Source: Aquila chrysaetos chrysaetos
Lineage: Eukaryota; Chordata; Aves; Accipitriformes; Accipitridae
NCBI RefSeq assembly: GCF_900496995.4
Contig: NC_044014.1
Coordinates: 11,620,501-11,684,500, forward strand
Direction: 5' to 3'
Length of the DNA: 64,000 nt
The position numbers and the translations under genes are program-made. The notes under the pieces are model-generated. The model was not told the origin of the DNA. It saw only the letters and a program-made list of their open reading frames with translations, and did no database searches. Within the stretch, counting starts at the first letter, position 1, and each line of letters opens with the position of its first letter. Positions 1 through 9,954 of this stretch are shown piece after piece.

Positions 1-3000
1 CATTTGTGAGCTGACTGAGTACTAGTGGCTAACGCAGGGGGTGGGCTCCCCCCTAACCCTGTTCTCTCTTCACCCCATTTCTACAGCTTGGGATAAGGCA
101 CAGCAATCGCAGATACAAATATTTAACAAATCACAGAGATGTTACAATAAACCAGCTGCAAAGAGCGTTTCATAGCAGAAACGGTGAGACAGCTCCAAGT
201 GTAGTTGTCTGCCAGGGCACCGGCTGTAATAAAGGAGCAATCTCAGAAGACTTTGAACTTTTCCAGTGGTGAAAGAACAGGGAATGTTAAGAAATAGAAT
301 AAAACAAAGAGCTTCAGCGGATGAGAGCTGAGCAGGCAGCAGGGCCAACCACCCAAGCCAGAGGGAAATCCCAGGGCACCAGGTCCAGCAACCCCTGGGC
401 AAGGGGATGCTGGGTGGGACTGGGGGTACTTACGGCATGGGATGGCTGATGGGCACAGGTCAAAACCCACAGAGGCTCCCCCAAGCCTGGGAAACTCATT
501 TTGTGTAAGCAGAATGATTCGGGCCAAGTCTGTCCCTCGCTGGAACATCTTGGAAAGGCTCCTCTGTGTGACCAGCTCCTTGTCCCCCAGAGAATGGGGA
601 CCAAAAACCACACAGAAATAAACACACGTGTCAGTAGGCTGAGGGGGTCAGGGTCAAGCCCTGGGCGGGCAGTCACCGGTCTCTGCAAGGGCAACCCTGC
701 TGCTCATGCAGCTCACCCCTGGGGATATTTTAGGACAGTTGGCACACCAGACCACCTACCTGGGCCCCTCCTGCATGTCCCTGAGCCGGCACCTTTGGGC
801 TGTCCTCAGGGGTCCCCACACAAGGGGTGGGGTGCAGGGTCACCCCACACAGCAAAACTGTGGAGAAACCCCTCCCGGGGCAAAGCTGGCAGTGGCACCT
901 CTGCCCGCTGTTGGCTGTGCCAGCCCGGATGGCTCCCACCCCCCCAGGGAGGCAGGTCTCCCTCCCCACCCTCGCACCATTAACCTTTCAGCCCCGAAAT
1001 AAAAGGTTATAAAAAACAGCCAAAGTTCATTACATCCCCTAATGTGTCATTTGCATGGGAATGAGCTGGGAGCAATGAGGCAGCTTTCTCCCGCTGGGGA
1101 GGGATTCGGGAGGGGGAAGGGGAAGAGCCGACATCGGGACCTGGCAAGGGTGGTGGGACTCAGCCCTACAGCGAGATGGGCCACCCACGGAGGTGAGCAG
1201 AGCTGGATGTGGTTATGGCAGAGCCGGAGGGAGCGTCCCAGCGAAGCCCACAGCAGCATGACCTCGGGCTCAGAGGCAACTGGGCCGGTCCTCACCTACC
1301 AAAGGGAAAGTGACGGTGGTTTCACCCCAGCACCTCCACCACACAGCCCACGGTGCCTGGAGGCTGCTGTGGCTCGGACGTGCCTGTCCCCAGCAGGTGT
1401 GGAGGGTCCAGGACAGAGCTGAAACCAAAATGACCAACAGCTCAGGGCAAATGAAATAAAAGCCTGAGTCAGAAGGTGGCAAAGGCATCGGGATGGTGGA
1501 AGTTCAGACACTGGCCACAAGGATGGGCAGGCAGCTCTGCCGTGTCAGACGCAGGGAGTCACTGCCCCCACATAAAACAGCCCCTTGAGTATTTTATTTG
1601 ACTGGGCTGAACCATGAGCGCACGCGGTTTTGGGAGGGACACAGCCCGGGAGGCATAATTTCAGGTTCTTGCACCTTACTTTTATTTTTGATGGAAAATG
1701 GGAGCAATCAGACATTTCACCAACTGAAAGCCCACTAAAGCCCCGGTCCCCCAGCCCCAAACCCACCAAAATACTCTACTGTCTGTACCAGAGATTTGGC
1801 CACAAGGACATCAGACAGCCAGAGGGATGGGGCAAGCGCAGCCGATGGCTGCCAGTTTACCTCCCGTCCCAGACACCGTCCCCTACGTCACCCACGGGGT
1901 CTGCATTGTAAAACCCTCCATGGCCAACGGGGCCAGCTGAGACCAGAGGACACAGAACAGGACACTCTGCCCAGATCAAGCTCTCCTGGCCTGCAAAGGC
2001 CTCCACGAGGTGACCAAGATGTTCATCTCCGGGCCATCGTCGGATACCCTACGCTCAGCAGCGATGCTGCTTGCCAGCCCTGGTCCACCTCCCAGCTTGC
2101 CGAGCACCTCCAACTGCGACCTCGGTGGCGTTGGCAGTGGGGCCGTGAGACCAGCAGCTCCAGCACTGGGCTCTGGTCACTTCTTTTCTCACCAAACAAG
2201 AAGCAGAGCAGGGAAGCAGGGTGACTCCAGGTACCCCAACAGTGGGAAGACCAGGAGCCAGAGCTCCCAAATGGTTACAAGTACTCCTGGGCAAAACAAA
2301 GCACACACTAAAGCACTTGCAGGATCAGTACCTCGTGTCCCCCCACCTTTGGAACTAGCTGGCACACGTGGCATAGAAAGAGCCCAGCTGAAGCCGACGG
2401 CGAGCGGACCCCGGCATCTTCAGGGAGGCAGGCAGCCACACAGCAGCAGCGCTTTGCTCGGTGGAAGAACGATCCCCCACCATCCTCCCGCAGTGCTGCT
2501 CTCGGCAGCACTGGTGTAAGGGCAAGCGAGCCCGGCCGGCTGGCTCTCAGGGGCTGGAAACAAAGCCCCACTCATATGGACACTCCTGCATATATCAAGA
2601 AATAGTGCCTTCCAGCCTAATAATTTCTAATCCCATCTGCGACCTAATTATTAAAAACCTTCTCAACTCAAGAGCTGTAAATGCTGCACCAGCCAGGCGT
2701 CCCCAGCAGTAGTGCCAGGCTGCATTTCCAGGGAGCAAATCACACCCTGAAACCCTAAGCTCTTTTCTTTAGGAAACACGTGAATGCTCTTACTGTGGCA
2801 CGAAAGGGGGTTAAAATAAAACCCCAAGAAATATCAAGGACTCATTTGTTATTATGCCACTGCACCATGAACCGAGCCATTGTTTCCTACCTGGGGTAAC
2901 AATGCCTTTCAGAAAACACGAGTGCTTTTCCCAATGTGTTCTTTAAAAAATATCAAGACCAAAGCTGCCAGAGGATTGGTGAACAGCTGCAAAAAAAATA

Positions 3001-3058
3001 AAACAAAACAGCTAACAGATTATTCAGAGGATTTTCACACTTGATCTGTAAACGCTCT
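1..3058. other. Intergenic region downstream of ADRA2A, no gene supported
   Basis: Moderately GC-rich, with only short overlapping frames that lack recognisable domains, splice structure or codon pattern. I see no tRNA or rRNA gene. Two stretches look like regulatory DNA: around 965-1080, with an ATTTGCAT octamer, and around 2600-2960, with several TAAT homeodomain-type cores and CATTGTT/AACAATG SOX-type motifs. GPAM, the next gene in the human order as I recall it, does not appear. Confidence 0.5.
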
Positions 3059-3134
3059 TTTATTTAATAAAAATAATCATCCATTATAGCAACTTCTGCT
3101 CATGGTTTTGTTTTTTTTTTACATTAAAGCACAG

Positions 3135-3140
3135 TTTATT
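3135..3140 (-). terminator. Candidate ADRA2A polyadenylation signal AATAAA
   Basis: The minus strand reads GCAAATAAACTGTGCTTTAATG here: a canonical hexamer followed at the usual distance by U-rich sequence. A second hexamer lies at 3059-3064. Choice between them needs transcript data. Confidence 0.4.
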
Positions 3141-4995
3141 TGCTTTCCTCACCTTTTGAGGACTCAATTCTGAAAATGCAAGTGAATGTAAACATTGCTC
3201 TCCAGGTCCCAAGATGCATCCAGGGACCCTTGGAGTTAATTACAAAGTCAAAAGAGAGAGAGCAAAATCAACAAAACACTTCCCAAAAGTAAAAAGGTAT
3301 GTTTTTTAGAGTCTCTTCCTGTGCACCGTATGACTCCAGAGAAGGCAAATTCATCTTATACATGAGACTTCTACAAACTTTGCTTTCTCCAAACAATTTC
3401 TATGACTTGTCAGTATTTGATAAAGCTGTTTTCTTAACATTAAAAGGCTTGCAGGCTCATTTATTGTGATGAATCAAAAGTTTTTCCTTTTAATGTTCTA
3501 CAGAAATTTCTTCATGGCACAAGGATATTAGATTTGTTCTGTCCATTTTTGTATTTTATTTTTTTTTTAGCAGAAAGAGCTGAAAGACATTTCAGGAAAG
3601 GAGTGTAAAAGCAGTATTAACTCTCTTTCCTGCTCCAATCTCACAATATTTACACATTTCTTTCTTTTTTTTTTTTTAAAAAAAAAAAGCTTAATTACAC
3701 TATAAAATACTGGAGAAACTGTCAGTTAAGTTTCCCATTTCAGAGTTTCGCCCTGTATAAGACTGAAAGAGGGATGCTTTCATATTTCCTAGGGAAGATG
3801 AGACTGGCAGATTAAAAACTGAACTCTTCTCCCTTAATTCAGAAAGACGGAACAGCCCCTATGCACAAACCCCCTCCTCTTCTGCAGGAAATCCCGCAGG
3901 AGTTAAGCCATCACAAATCAATACAAATGAGATAACATGATATACGGAGCCCTGCTATTTGCTTTGAAATGTTACCTATTTACAGTTGGAGGCAGGGGAA
4001 GCAAGTTAGCATCGAACACATTTCAGTGCTGCGGTGTGGTATAATATCAACCAAGATTAACTCGTGAGGAGCTTGGCCGGGTCCCAAGCCTCACATTGCA
4101 CGGGAAATAGCCCGTCACTTCATCACCCGGGACGTCCCTGCCTGCACAGCAAAGCCACCGCTCCGTCAGGCTCTGCTTTCATGAATAACGAGAGGGCAGT
4201 TACCATCTCAGCTGTATTATATCACAGGCAACACAGAAATTAAACCGAAGCAGGTACGATATAAAAAATACCAACAAAAATAGCCAGTCTGGTGAGGTCT
4301 GTGATCCTAAGCTTTGTAGCCAAAAAAAAAAAAATGACAGGACATTGGAAATTTTGGTAATATTATCAAACTGTCAGGTAGAGGGAATGGCTCTAGTTGT
4401 TCAGTGGTTTTGAGTGAGGGGGTTTTTGGGGGGTGGGAAGAGAGGGACTTTTAAGGTGTCAAAGACAATTAAAGCATTCACAGTTTCAAAGCTGCTCGCC
4501 TTACAAAAATTAAGACATTCAGATTCAGGGATACAATACTGTATTTTACAAGGGGATTAAAATTAATTACATATACAACAGGAAAAAAAAAAGATACAAT
4601 AAAATAAAAAAGCCAACACCTCTGGGGTGGCATACTCCCTCTTTGTTGTTCATCTCACAGAGCTGCACGTTGCTTGTCTTCAAACAGTCAAACTGAGCAG
4701 TCATGAAAATATCCACCGAGACACTCCGGCAAAAGAAAAAAAAAAAACCTGACAAAATAAACCAAGCAAGTCAAAGGCCATCCTGCCCTGGAAAGCCGAA
4801 TGCCACGGCTCGGGCGTCCACTTGCCTGCTGCTCCTCGCTGCTGCTGCCCGGCGTTTCCGTAGGCTCATCTCGGGTTTTAAAGGCTTCCTGCTCACGAGC
4901 TGAAGGAAACCATCCCATGCAAGCACAGCCCAAGAGAGCCATGCCTTACTCTCCTACAAAGTCCTGAATTAGTCCTGCCCATAGCAAAGGGTCCT
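3135..4995 (-). other. Probable ADRA2A 3' UTR
   Basis: The sequence after the ADRA2A stop codon becomes AT-rich, holds no credible coding frame, and contains several AATAAA signals on the minus strand (for example 3555-3560 and 3460-3465). I end it at the signal at 3135-3140, which gives a 3' UTR near 1.85 kb, close to the human size as I remember it. The end is inferred; earlier or later cleavage is possible, including at 3059-3064. Confidence 0.5.
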
Positions 4996-6330
4996 TCAAA
5001 CAATCCTTTTCCTCTCTATCCTGCAGAGGATCCTTTTGAAGGCCCGTCTGAAGTCGTGGTTGAAAATGGTATAGATGACGGGGTTCAAGGAGCTATTGCA
5101 GTAACCGAACCAGAAGAAGAACTTGAAGAGGGTGTCGGGCACGGAGCAGCTCTTGCAGACGGCCGTCAGCGTGTAGGTAAAGAAGAAGGGGAACCAGCAG
5201 ATGACAAAGACCCCGATCACCACGGCCAGCACAAAGGTGAAGCGCTTCTCCCGGTTCTGCCTGCCCCTCCACCGGGACCCTTTGGTGTTCCTCTCCTCCT
5301 CCGCCTTCCTGGGCAAACTGTCCCCAGGCTTAATCTGGCTCAGCTTAGTCTTGGTCTTTCCCCTCGACGGTCTCTCTGACTTCTTACACTGGTTGTTCTC
5401 CTGGTGCTCGGAGGAAGAGGTCTCCTCCATGTCTATGCCGTTGACCTCTCCCTCCTGCCCGCCGCCACCTCCTGCCGCCTTCTCCCCGTTGAGCTGGGCT
5501 GTGGCTGGCAGGTCCTCCTTGTCGGCCAAGCCGTTCTGCCTCTTCTCGGGGTGCTCCGCCCGCTTGTTCGGCGGTACCCTGGTTCGCCTCTTGGCTATCT
5601 GGTAGATGCGCACGTAGACGAGGATCATGATGAGGCAGGGGGCAAAGAAGGAGCCGATGCTAGAAGAGATGATGTACCACTTCTCGTCGTTGATCTTGCA
5701 CTCTGCCACCCCCTGGTCAGCCTGCTGCCCGCTCTTCTTCTCGATGGAGATGAGCGGCGGGAAGGAGATGACGGCCGAGATGACCCAGACGATGAAGATG
5801 ATGCACTTGATGCGGCGCGGGGTGCGCTTGAGGTTGTACTCGATGGCTTGCGTGATGGACCAGTAACGGTCCAGGCTGATGGCGCACAAGTGCACGATGG
5901 AGGAGGTGCAGAACAGCACGTCCAAGGCCAGGTAGATCTCGCACCAGACTTTGCCAAAGTACCAGTACCCCATCACCTCGTTTGCCAGGGAGAAGGGGAT
6001 GACCAGCGTGGCCACCAGGATGTCGGCCGAGGCCAAGGAGACCAGGAAGAGGTTCTGGGGGGCCTTGAGCGCCCGGCTGGTGAAGACGGCGATGATGACC
6101 AGGACGTTGCCGAAGACGGTGAAGAGCATGAGCAAGCCCACCAGGCTGACGAGGGTGACGGTGGTGTGCAGGGGGTACGGCGCGCCCCAGCCCGGCCCGG
6201 CCCCGCTGTCGTTGAAGGTCCCGTTGGCGCCGGGGGGCGGGTAGCCCTCCTCCTCCTCCAGCTGCCGCTGGTACTCCATGGAGGAGAAGAAGCGGCCCCT
6301 CTCCGTGAACGGGCGCTCCAGGTTAAACAT
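4996..6330 (-). CDS. ADRA2A: Alpha-2A adrenergic receptor, complete single-exon gene (444 aa)
   Basis: Class A GPCR of the plasma membrane that binds adrenaline and noradrenaline and signals through Gi/Go (presynaptic feedback inhibition, sympathetic tone). Seen in the translation: N-glycosylation sequons at N36 and N40; TM1 about 58-82 with N75 (1.50); TM2 with D103 (2.50); TM3 with amine-binding D137 (3.32) and DRY at 154-156; TM5 with S223 and S227 (5.42, 5.46); TM6 CWFP at 378-381; TM7 with F406 (7.39) and NPVIY at 416-420; helix 8 ending in likely palmitoylated C436. C130 and C211 can form the ECL2 disulfide. The third loop keeps the [12 protein letters not shown] block and an acidic TSSSE cluster (304-308) like the human GRK sites. 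The start at 6330 (MFNLERP) matches the human 465-residue form (MFRQEQP); Met18 at 6279 corresponds to the human internal Met16. The N-terminus is longer and the third loop about 30 residues shorter than in human. No introns, as usual for this gene. Confidence 0.97.
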   Translation of the reverse strand: MFNLERPFTERGRFFSSMEYQRQLEEEEGYPPPGANGTFNDSGAGPGWGAPYPLHTTVTLVSLVGLLMLFTVFGNVLVIIAVFTSRALKAPQNLFLVSLASADILVATLVIPFSLANEVMGYWYFGKVWCEIYLALDVLFCTSSIVHLCAISLDRYWSITQAIEYNLKRTPRRIKCIIFIVWVISAVISFPPLISIEKKSGQQADQGVAECKINDEKWYIISSSIGSFFAPCLIMILVYVRIYQIAKRRTRVPPNKRAEHPEKRQNGLADKEDLPATAQLNGEKAAGGGGGQEGEVNGIDMEETSSSEHQENNQCKKSERPSRGKTKTKLSQIKPGDSLPRKAEEERNTKGSRWRGRQNREKRFTFVLAVVIGVFVICWFPFFFTYTLTAVCKSCSVPDTLFKFFFWFGYCNSSLNPVIYTIFNHDFRRAFKRILCRIERKRIV

Positions 6331-6495
6331 CAACCCCGGCTGCGCGGACGCCCCCGCCCTTCGCCCCCTGCCCCACCCGCGCCGCGCCCGGCTCCGCGGG
6401 GCTCCGCGGGGCTCCGCGCTCCTACTGCGCCGCCGGCCGGGGGGGGGGCTGCGCGGCGGCCGCCGGGGGGGGGGCTGCGGGCGCCCGCCGCTCAT
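6331..6495 (-). other. In-frame upstream ATG segment of the ADRA2A leader (possible 55-residue N-terminal extension)
   Basis: On the minus strand an ATG at 6495 is in frame with the ADRA2A start at 6330, with no stop between them. It is the only ATG between the TATA element at 6639 and the ADRA2A start. It has A at -3 (context CCAGC before ATG), a better initiation context than the MFNLERP start, which has T at -3. If used, it would add 55 residues very rich in Arg, Pro and Gly, beginning [11 protein letters not shown] treat it as leader sequence because the extension has no counterpart in ADRA2A proteins I know and is mostly a by-product of GC-rich repeats. Confidence 0.4.
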
Positions 6496-6633
6496 GCTGG
6501 GGCGCTGCCCGCCGGGAGCCGCTGAGCGGGGCGCGGAGCGGAGCGGGGCGCGGAGCGGAGCGCGGAGCGGCGCGGAGCGGGGCCGGGGCTGCAGCCGGCG
6601 GCGGCTGCTCTGCCTCGCTCGCCGCCGAGCCGC

Positions 6634-6639
6634 TTTATA
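6634..6639 (-). promoter_or_regulatory. TATA element of the ADRA2A core promoter
   Basis: The minus strand reads CTATAAAG inside an otherwise almost purely GC stretch, about 300 bp before the ADRA2A start. Usual spacing would place transcription initiation near 6605-6612, giving a leader of about 280 nt. Its isolation in GC-rich DNA makes chance occurrence less likely. The start site itself is inferred. Confidence 0.55.
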
Positions 6640-6672
6640 GCCCCGGATCAGGCCGGGGCTGTGCCGCGTCAG

Positions 6673-6684
6673 CCCCACGTGGGG
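6673..6684. promoter_or_regulatory. Palindromic E-box CCCCACGTGGGG upstream of the ADRA2A TATA element
   Basis: A perfect 12-bp palindrome centred on CACGTG lies about 35-45 bp upstream of the TATA element. CACGTG is the known core for bHLH-zip factors such as USF and MYC/MAX; USF binding near start sites is common. Occupancy cannot be seen from sequence. Confidence 0.45.
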
Positions 6685-6695
6685 AGCTGCCCCCG

Positions 6696-6759
6696 GTGCG
6701 CGCACACACACACACACACGGACACGCACACACGCACGCACACACACACGGACACGCAC
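6696..6759. repeat. Alternating purine-pyrimidine CA/CG microsatellite in the ADRA2A promoter
   Basis: A run of CA and CG dinucleotides (GTGCGCGCACACA...) is broken only by GG steps at 6720/6721 and 6750/6751, where the motif CACGGACACG recurs. It lies roughly 60-120 bp upstream of the TATA element. Alternating CG/CA tracts are known Z-DNA formers and are length-polymorphic. Confidence 0.8.
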
Positions 6760-6939
6760 CCCGCACGCCCCCCCGCTCCGACACGGACACACGCTCCCCC
6801 CGCGCCGCTCGCCCCTGCCCACCCCGGCCCACGCACCTTCACCCCGCCCGGCGCTCACGCCCGCAACACGCTCTCTGCTCGGCCCCTTCTCTGGTTTGCA
6901 CACCCGCTCGCCCCCGGGCACCTCAGCCCTTACACACGA

Positions 6940-6954
6940 CCCCCCCCCCCCCCC
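6940..6954. repeat. Poly-C run (15) upstream of ADRA2A
   Basis: Uninterrupted C homopolymer in the CpG island. Similar runs occur at 7625-7636 (12) and 7696-7713 (18). On the minus strand these are G runs. Exact lengths may be affected by sequencing error. Confidence 0.7.
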
Positions 6955-7445
6955 AGCCCCTCGCCCGCTGCCCCCCGCCCCGCACCGCCCCGGGGTCTCG
7001 CCCGGCCCGCGGCGGGAGGGGCTTCATCCCGCCCGGAGAGAAGAGCGGCCCCGCGGAGCGGAGACCGGCGGGTCGCACCCGTGGGGCGGGGGGGGATGCG
7101 CACGGGGGGAGCTGGGGCAGAGGCTCCGTCTTCGTGGGGGTGGGCGGGCGTGGGGAGGGGTGCGCCCGCCGTGCCGGGGTCTGCGGGCACCCACCGCGCT
7201 GCGCCTGGGGGCTTGCTCCTGCCGCCGCCAGCCCGGACCGCCCCGCGGTGGAAGCTGCCCCCCCCGTCCCGCGTGTGCGTGGAGCTCCGCTCGGGGTGCT
7301 GGGTGTGCGGCCGTGGGAGCCCCGAGGGCAGCGTGTCACCCGCGGGGCGGCTGCTCGGGGCCGGGCTCCCGGTCCCGCGGGCAGGGCACGGCCGCGCCGC
7401 TGGCAGCGGGGCGGAGAGGCGGCAGGGCAGCGCCCCCACGGAGCA

Positions 7446-7495
7446 GGGCAGCCCCACCCGAGGAAGGGCAGCCCCACCCGAGGAAGGGCAGCCCC
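7446..7495. repeat. 20-bp tandem repeat, about 2.5 copies
   Basis: The unit GGGCAGCCCCACCCGAGGAA is repeated exactly from 7446 to 7485 and then begins a third time. It lies about 0.8 kb upstream of the ADRA2A core promoter inside the CpG island. Minisatellite of no known function. Confidence 0.8.
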
Positions 7496-7695
7496 CCGGG
7501 CAAGGGCGCTGCCCGCTCCGCGCTGCCGCCGTGGCGGGCGGCGGCGGCGGCCCCGGGCAGCGCGGGGGGGCAGTGGCACCTGCTGGCCGCGGCGCCTCAC
7601 TGCACCCGCCGGCCTGGGGCTGAGCCCCCCCCCCCCACCCCGCGACCCACGGCAGGGCAGCCCACCCGAGGGGGAGGTCAGGAGGAGCCCCGGCA

Positions 7696-7713
7696 CCCCC
7701 CCCCCCCCCCCCC
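7696..7713. repeat. Poly-C run (18)
   Basis: Longest of the C homopolymers in the CpG island upstream of ADRA2A. On the complementary strand it is a G run able to join G-quadruplexes; also a typical place for assembly error. Confidence 0.7.
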
Positions 7714-7929
7714 AGGCTGGCTCAGCCCCGGCTGGACGGGATCTGCCGCCCCGCAGCACCCACGAGGGCTCTCATCCCACAGCGCCAGGCCCAGCACATT
7801 TGCTTGTAGGCCCCCCCCCCTCGTTGCCTCCCCCCGTGCTCCCCGCTGGTTCTCCCCAGCCCCACGGGCAGGAGGAAGGGAGGAGGGCCGCAGCCCCAGG
7901 CAGGCAGCTGCCCCCACATCCTGCCCCAC

Positions 7930-8260
7930 TTTTTAATGGCGAAAGAGCAATAGTGACATTCCCGGTAGCCCGCCCGGCCCCCAAAGCTGTCAGCTCTCAG
8001 CGTGTACAGATTACTCACCCGTACGGCACGCGGACTCCAGCCCCGATCCTCTCGCTCACGGTCTCTTCTCCCTCATTTTCAGATGGCTCCAAAGATGCTC
8101 ACTTGGTGCTCCAGATTCAGGCAGCTCTCAATTAATCGCCATGCCGAACGCTCGGGCCAATGAACGTATTTCCTCTGCGAGATGGAGGAAGCCCTGTCAT
8201 CTTTGTCCCTATGCCACACACCGTGTTATAAGCCAGGCCCAGGAGCAATGACGCCCGTGA
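7930..8260. promoter_or_regulatory. Candidate conserved regulatory block upstream of ADRA2A
   Basis: Beyond the CpG island edge the sequence becomes compositionally balanced and rich in factor-site-like words, including TTAATGGCG, CAATTAATCG (homeodomain type) and GCCAATGA (CCAAT type). It resembles a conserved non-coding element, but this is a visual judgement without alignment. Confidence 0.25.
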
Positions 8261-9954
8261 GAGAGGGAGCAGGAGTGGGCGAGACAGGGTCTGGGAGCCA
8301 GAGAGCACAGCCTCTGGGGCTGGCGCGGGGCCGAGCGAGGGAAAACGAGGGGGAATCCCACTCTTTGAGCGAGGGAGCGCAGGACCCACTGCACCAGTTT
8401 GCCTGGGAAAAGAGCAATCTGCAGGGAGTGACTTAAAACCTGTAAATCGAACCTAAGATGACTGACATGCATGCACAAAAGATCTCTATCTGAGAGCAAA
8501 TGCAATGTATAACCACAGGCTTCACTGCAAGGGGCAAGCGGAGACATGAGGATGAAGGGACTCACCTAAGTCTATGGCAAGGCCAGGCAGGAGGTTGAGG
8601 AGATGCTGGACTTTGTGAGCATCCCCCCTGCCTTCTGCTCGTTGCAGGGGACCCACGTGCTCTGCAGGAGGACGCGTAGTTCTGCTCAGCAGCGGGTCTT
8701 CCTCTCCCTCGTATGTGGTACCTGCGTGGGCTTGAGATCACCCCTGGCAGAGGCCTCCTTGGTCACTGCTTGGATGGAAGGACCCAGAGAGAGGGAGGCT
8801 GCAGGCCATGCCCTGCCTGACATGGATAACCCCTTCTCTGACCCGCTTGACCTCAGTTGTAGCAGCGTACCTGCGCTAAAGCCACCACGGACTGTCTGAG
8901 ATGCTTTACTCAAGACCTGGGCTGGTGCCTTTCTGGAAACACCCTGCGTGCCCCCATGCTCTCTGCAAAGCTGAGCCACGTTCCCCGACACAGGCAGAGA
9001 GTAGATTTAAATAACAAAACACGACCAGCTGCCTTCATTTTCTGTCTCCTTTTGTGGCTGGACACCCTCAGTCCGCCTGAAGCTAAACCAAGCCATCACT
9101 TCTGAGCCACCGCGTCGCAAGAGCAGAGCTTTGATCAGGGCTCTCCGCTGGGACAAAGAGCGCGAGGGGAACACGCGAGGCCAAAAGCCTGAAGAAAAGG
9201 GTTTGTTCCAGAAACGCCACTTGAAAGAGAGCTCTCTGCAAGCAGGGGACAGCTGGGATGGCATTGTGTTCATCTCGGAGAGGGAGAAAACCTGCCTCAT
9301 CAAAGGCACTTGCCTCGCACCGCCACCATCGTGGTGCGTGTGACATCTCTGTGATTTTAATGACACTAGAAGCACTCAGCGCTGTCTGCAAAGTGGCTCG
9401 GTAACGCCAAGTCTCCCGTTTATTATCTCTGCAGGTCATCTCATGGCTCTGCCCAATTCTCGAGATGAAAGGCGATCAGAAACTGCCGGGGCTGGCAAGG
9501 ACCCTTAAAATCTCACACGACAACCCGTGGCACACCCTGTCCTACAGGACAGCCATCTTTACGAGTTTATACCATGCCTGATGATAATTTGGAATATTCA
9601 TAAAGCCTCAGCTCCCAGAGTCCTGGGCTTAGGCAAGAAACTTGAATTTGTAGCCCCTGGAAGACTGTAGAGAAAAGCTTCAGGGGAAAAAAACAGCTAG
9701 TAAATGAAATTTTTATATCAATCCCCCAGCATTTGCATCCAGATGCTCAATTTTTGAATGCATGCTGCTGACGGCATTGATATGAGTTATAAGGACTCTG
9801 CAATTCGAACTCAGTCAACAAGTGCCTGACGAGACAGCCCAGAAAACAGCCTGTTCTCTGGCGGCATCGCACACCGAAGAGCTGCAGGAGCCTGCCCTTT
9901 CCCCAGAAAGCAGCCTGGTTTCTCAGCAGAGCCCCGCGAGGAGCCGGGCTGGCC

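Larger units (their letters stand above)
5150..7900. other. Large CpG island covering the ADRA2A coding region, leader and promoter
   Basis: Base composition is strongly GC-rich with CpG throughout, in sharp contrast to the AT-rich DNA further right. It covers most of the receptor coding region, its leader, and about 1.2 kb upstream. It includes GC boxes (for example the CCCCGCCCC type near 6975), short GC-rich tandem repeats at 6400-6420 and 6528-6585, and several poly-C runs. The absence of stop codons in such DNA produces long spurious reading frames on both strands. Boundaries are approximate. Confidence 0.75.

Noticed and set aside
5404-6525. 373-codon open frame antisense to ADRA2A
   Set aside because: A shadow of the GC-rich receptor coding region, rich in Asp, Gly and Arg with no domain. 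Such frames are expected when the opposite strand is GC-rich coding sequence.
6331-6921. Long N-terminal extension of the ADRA2A frame up to 6921 (total 641 codons)
   Set aside because: The part beyond 6639 lies upstream of the TATA element and crosses the CA/CG microsatellite, giving a Cys/Val/Arg low-complexity product. Only the portion from the ATG at 6495 remains worth testing.
6696-8135. 479-codon plus-strand frame, and overlapping long frames of 346, 320 and 278 codons at 6661-7936
   Set aside because: All arise from CpG-island DNA where stop codons are rare; products are Pro/Arg/Gly runs through poly-C and CA repeats without any recognisable fold.
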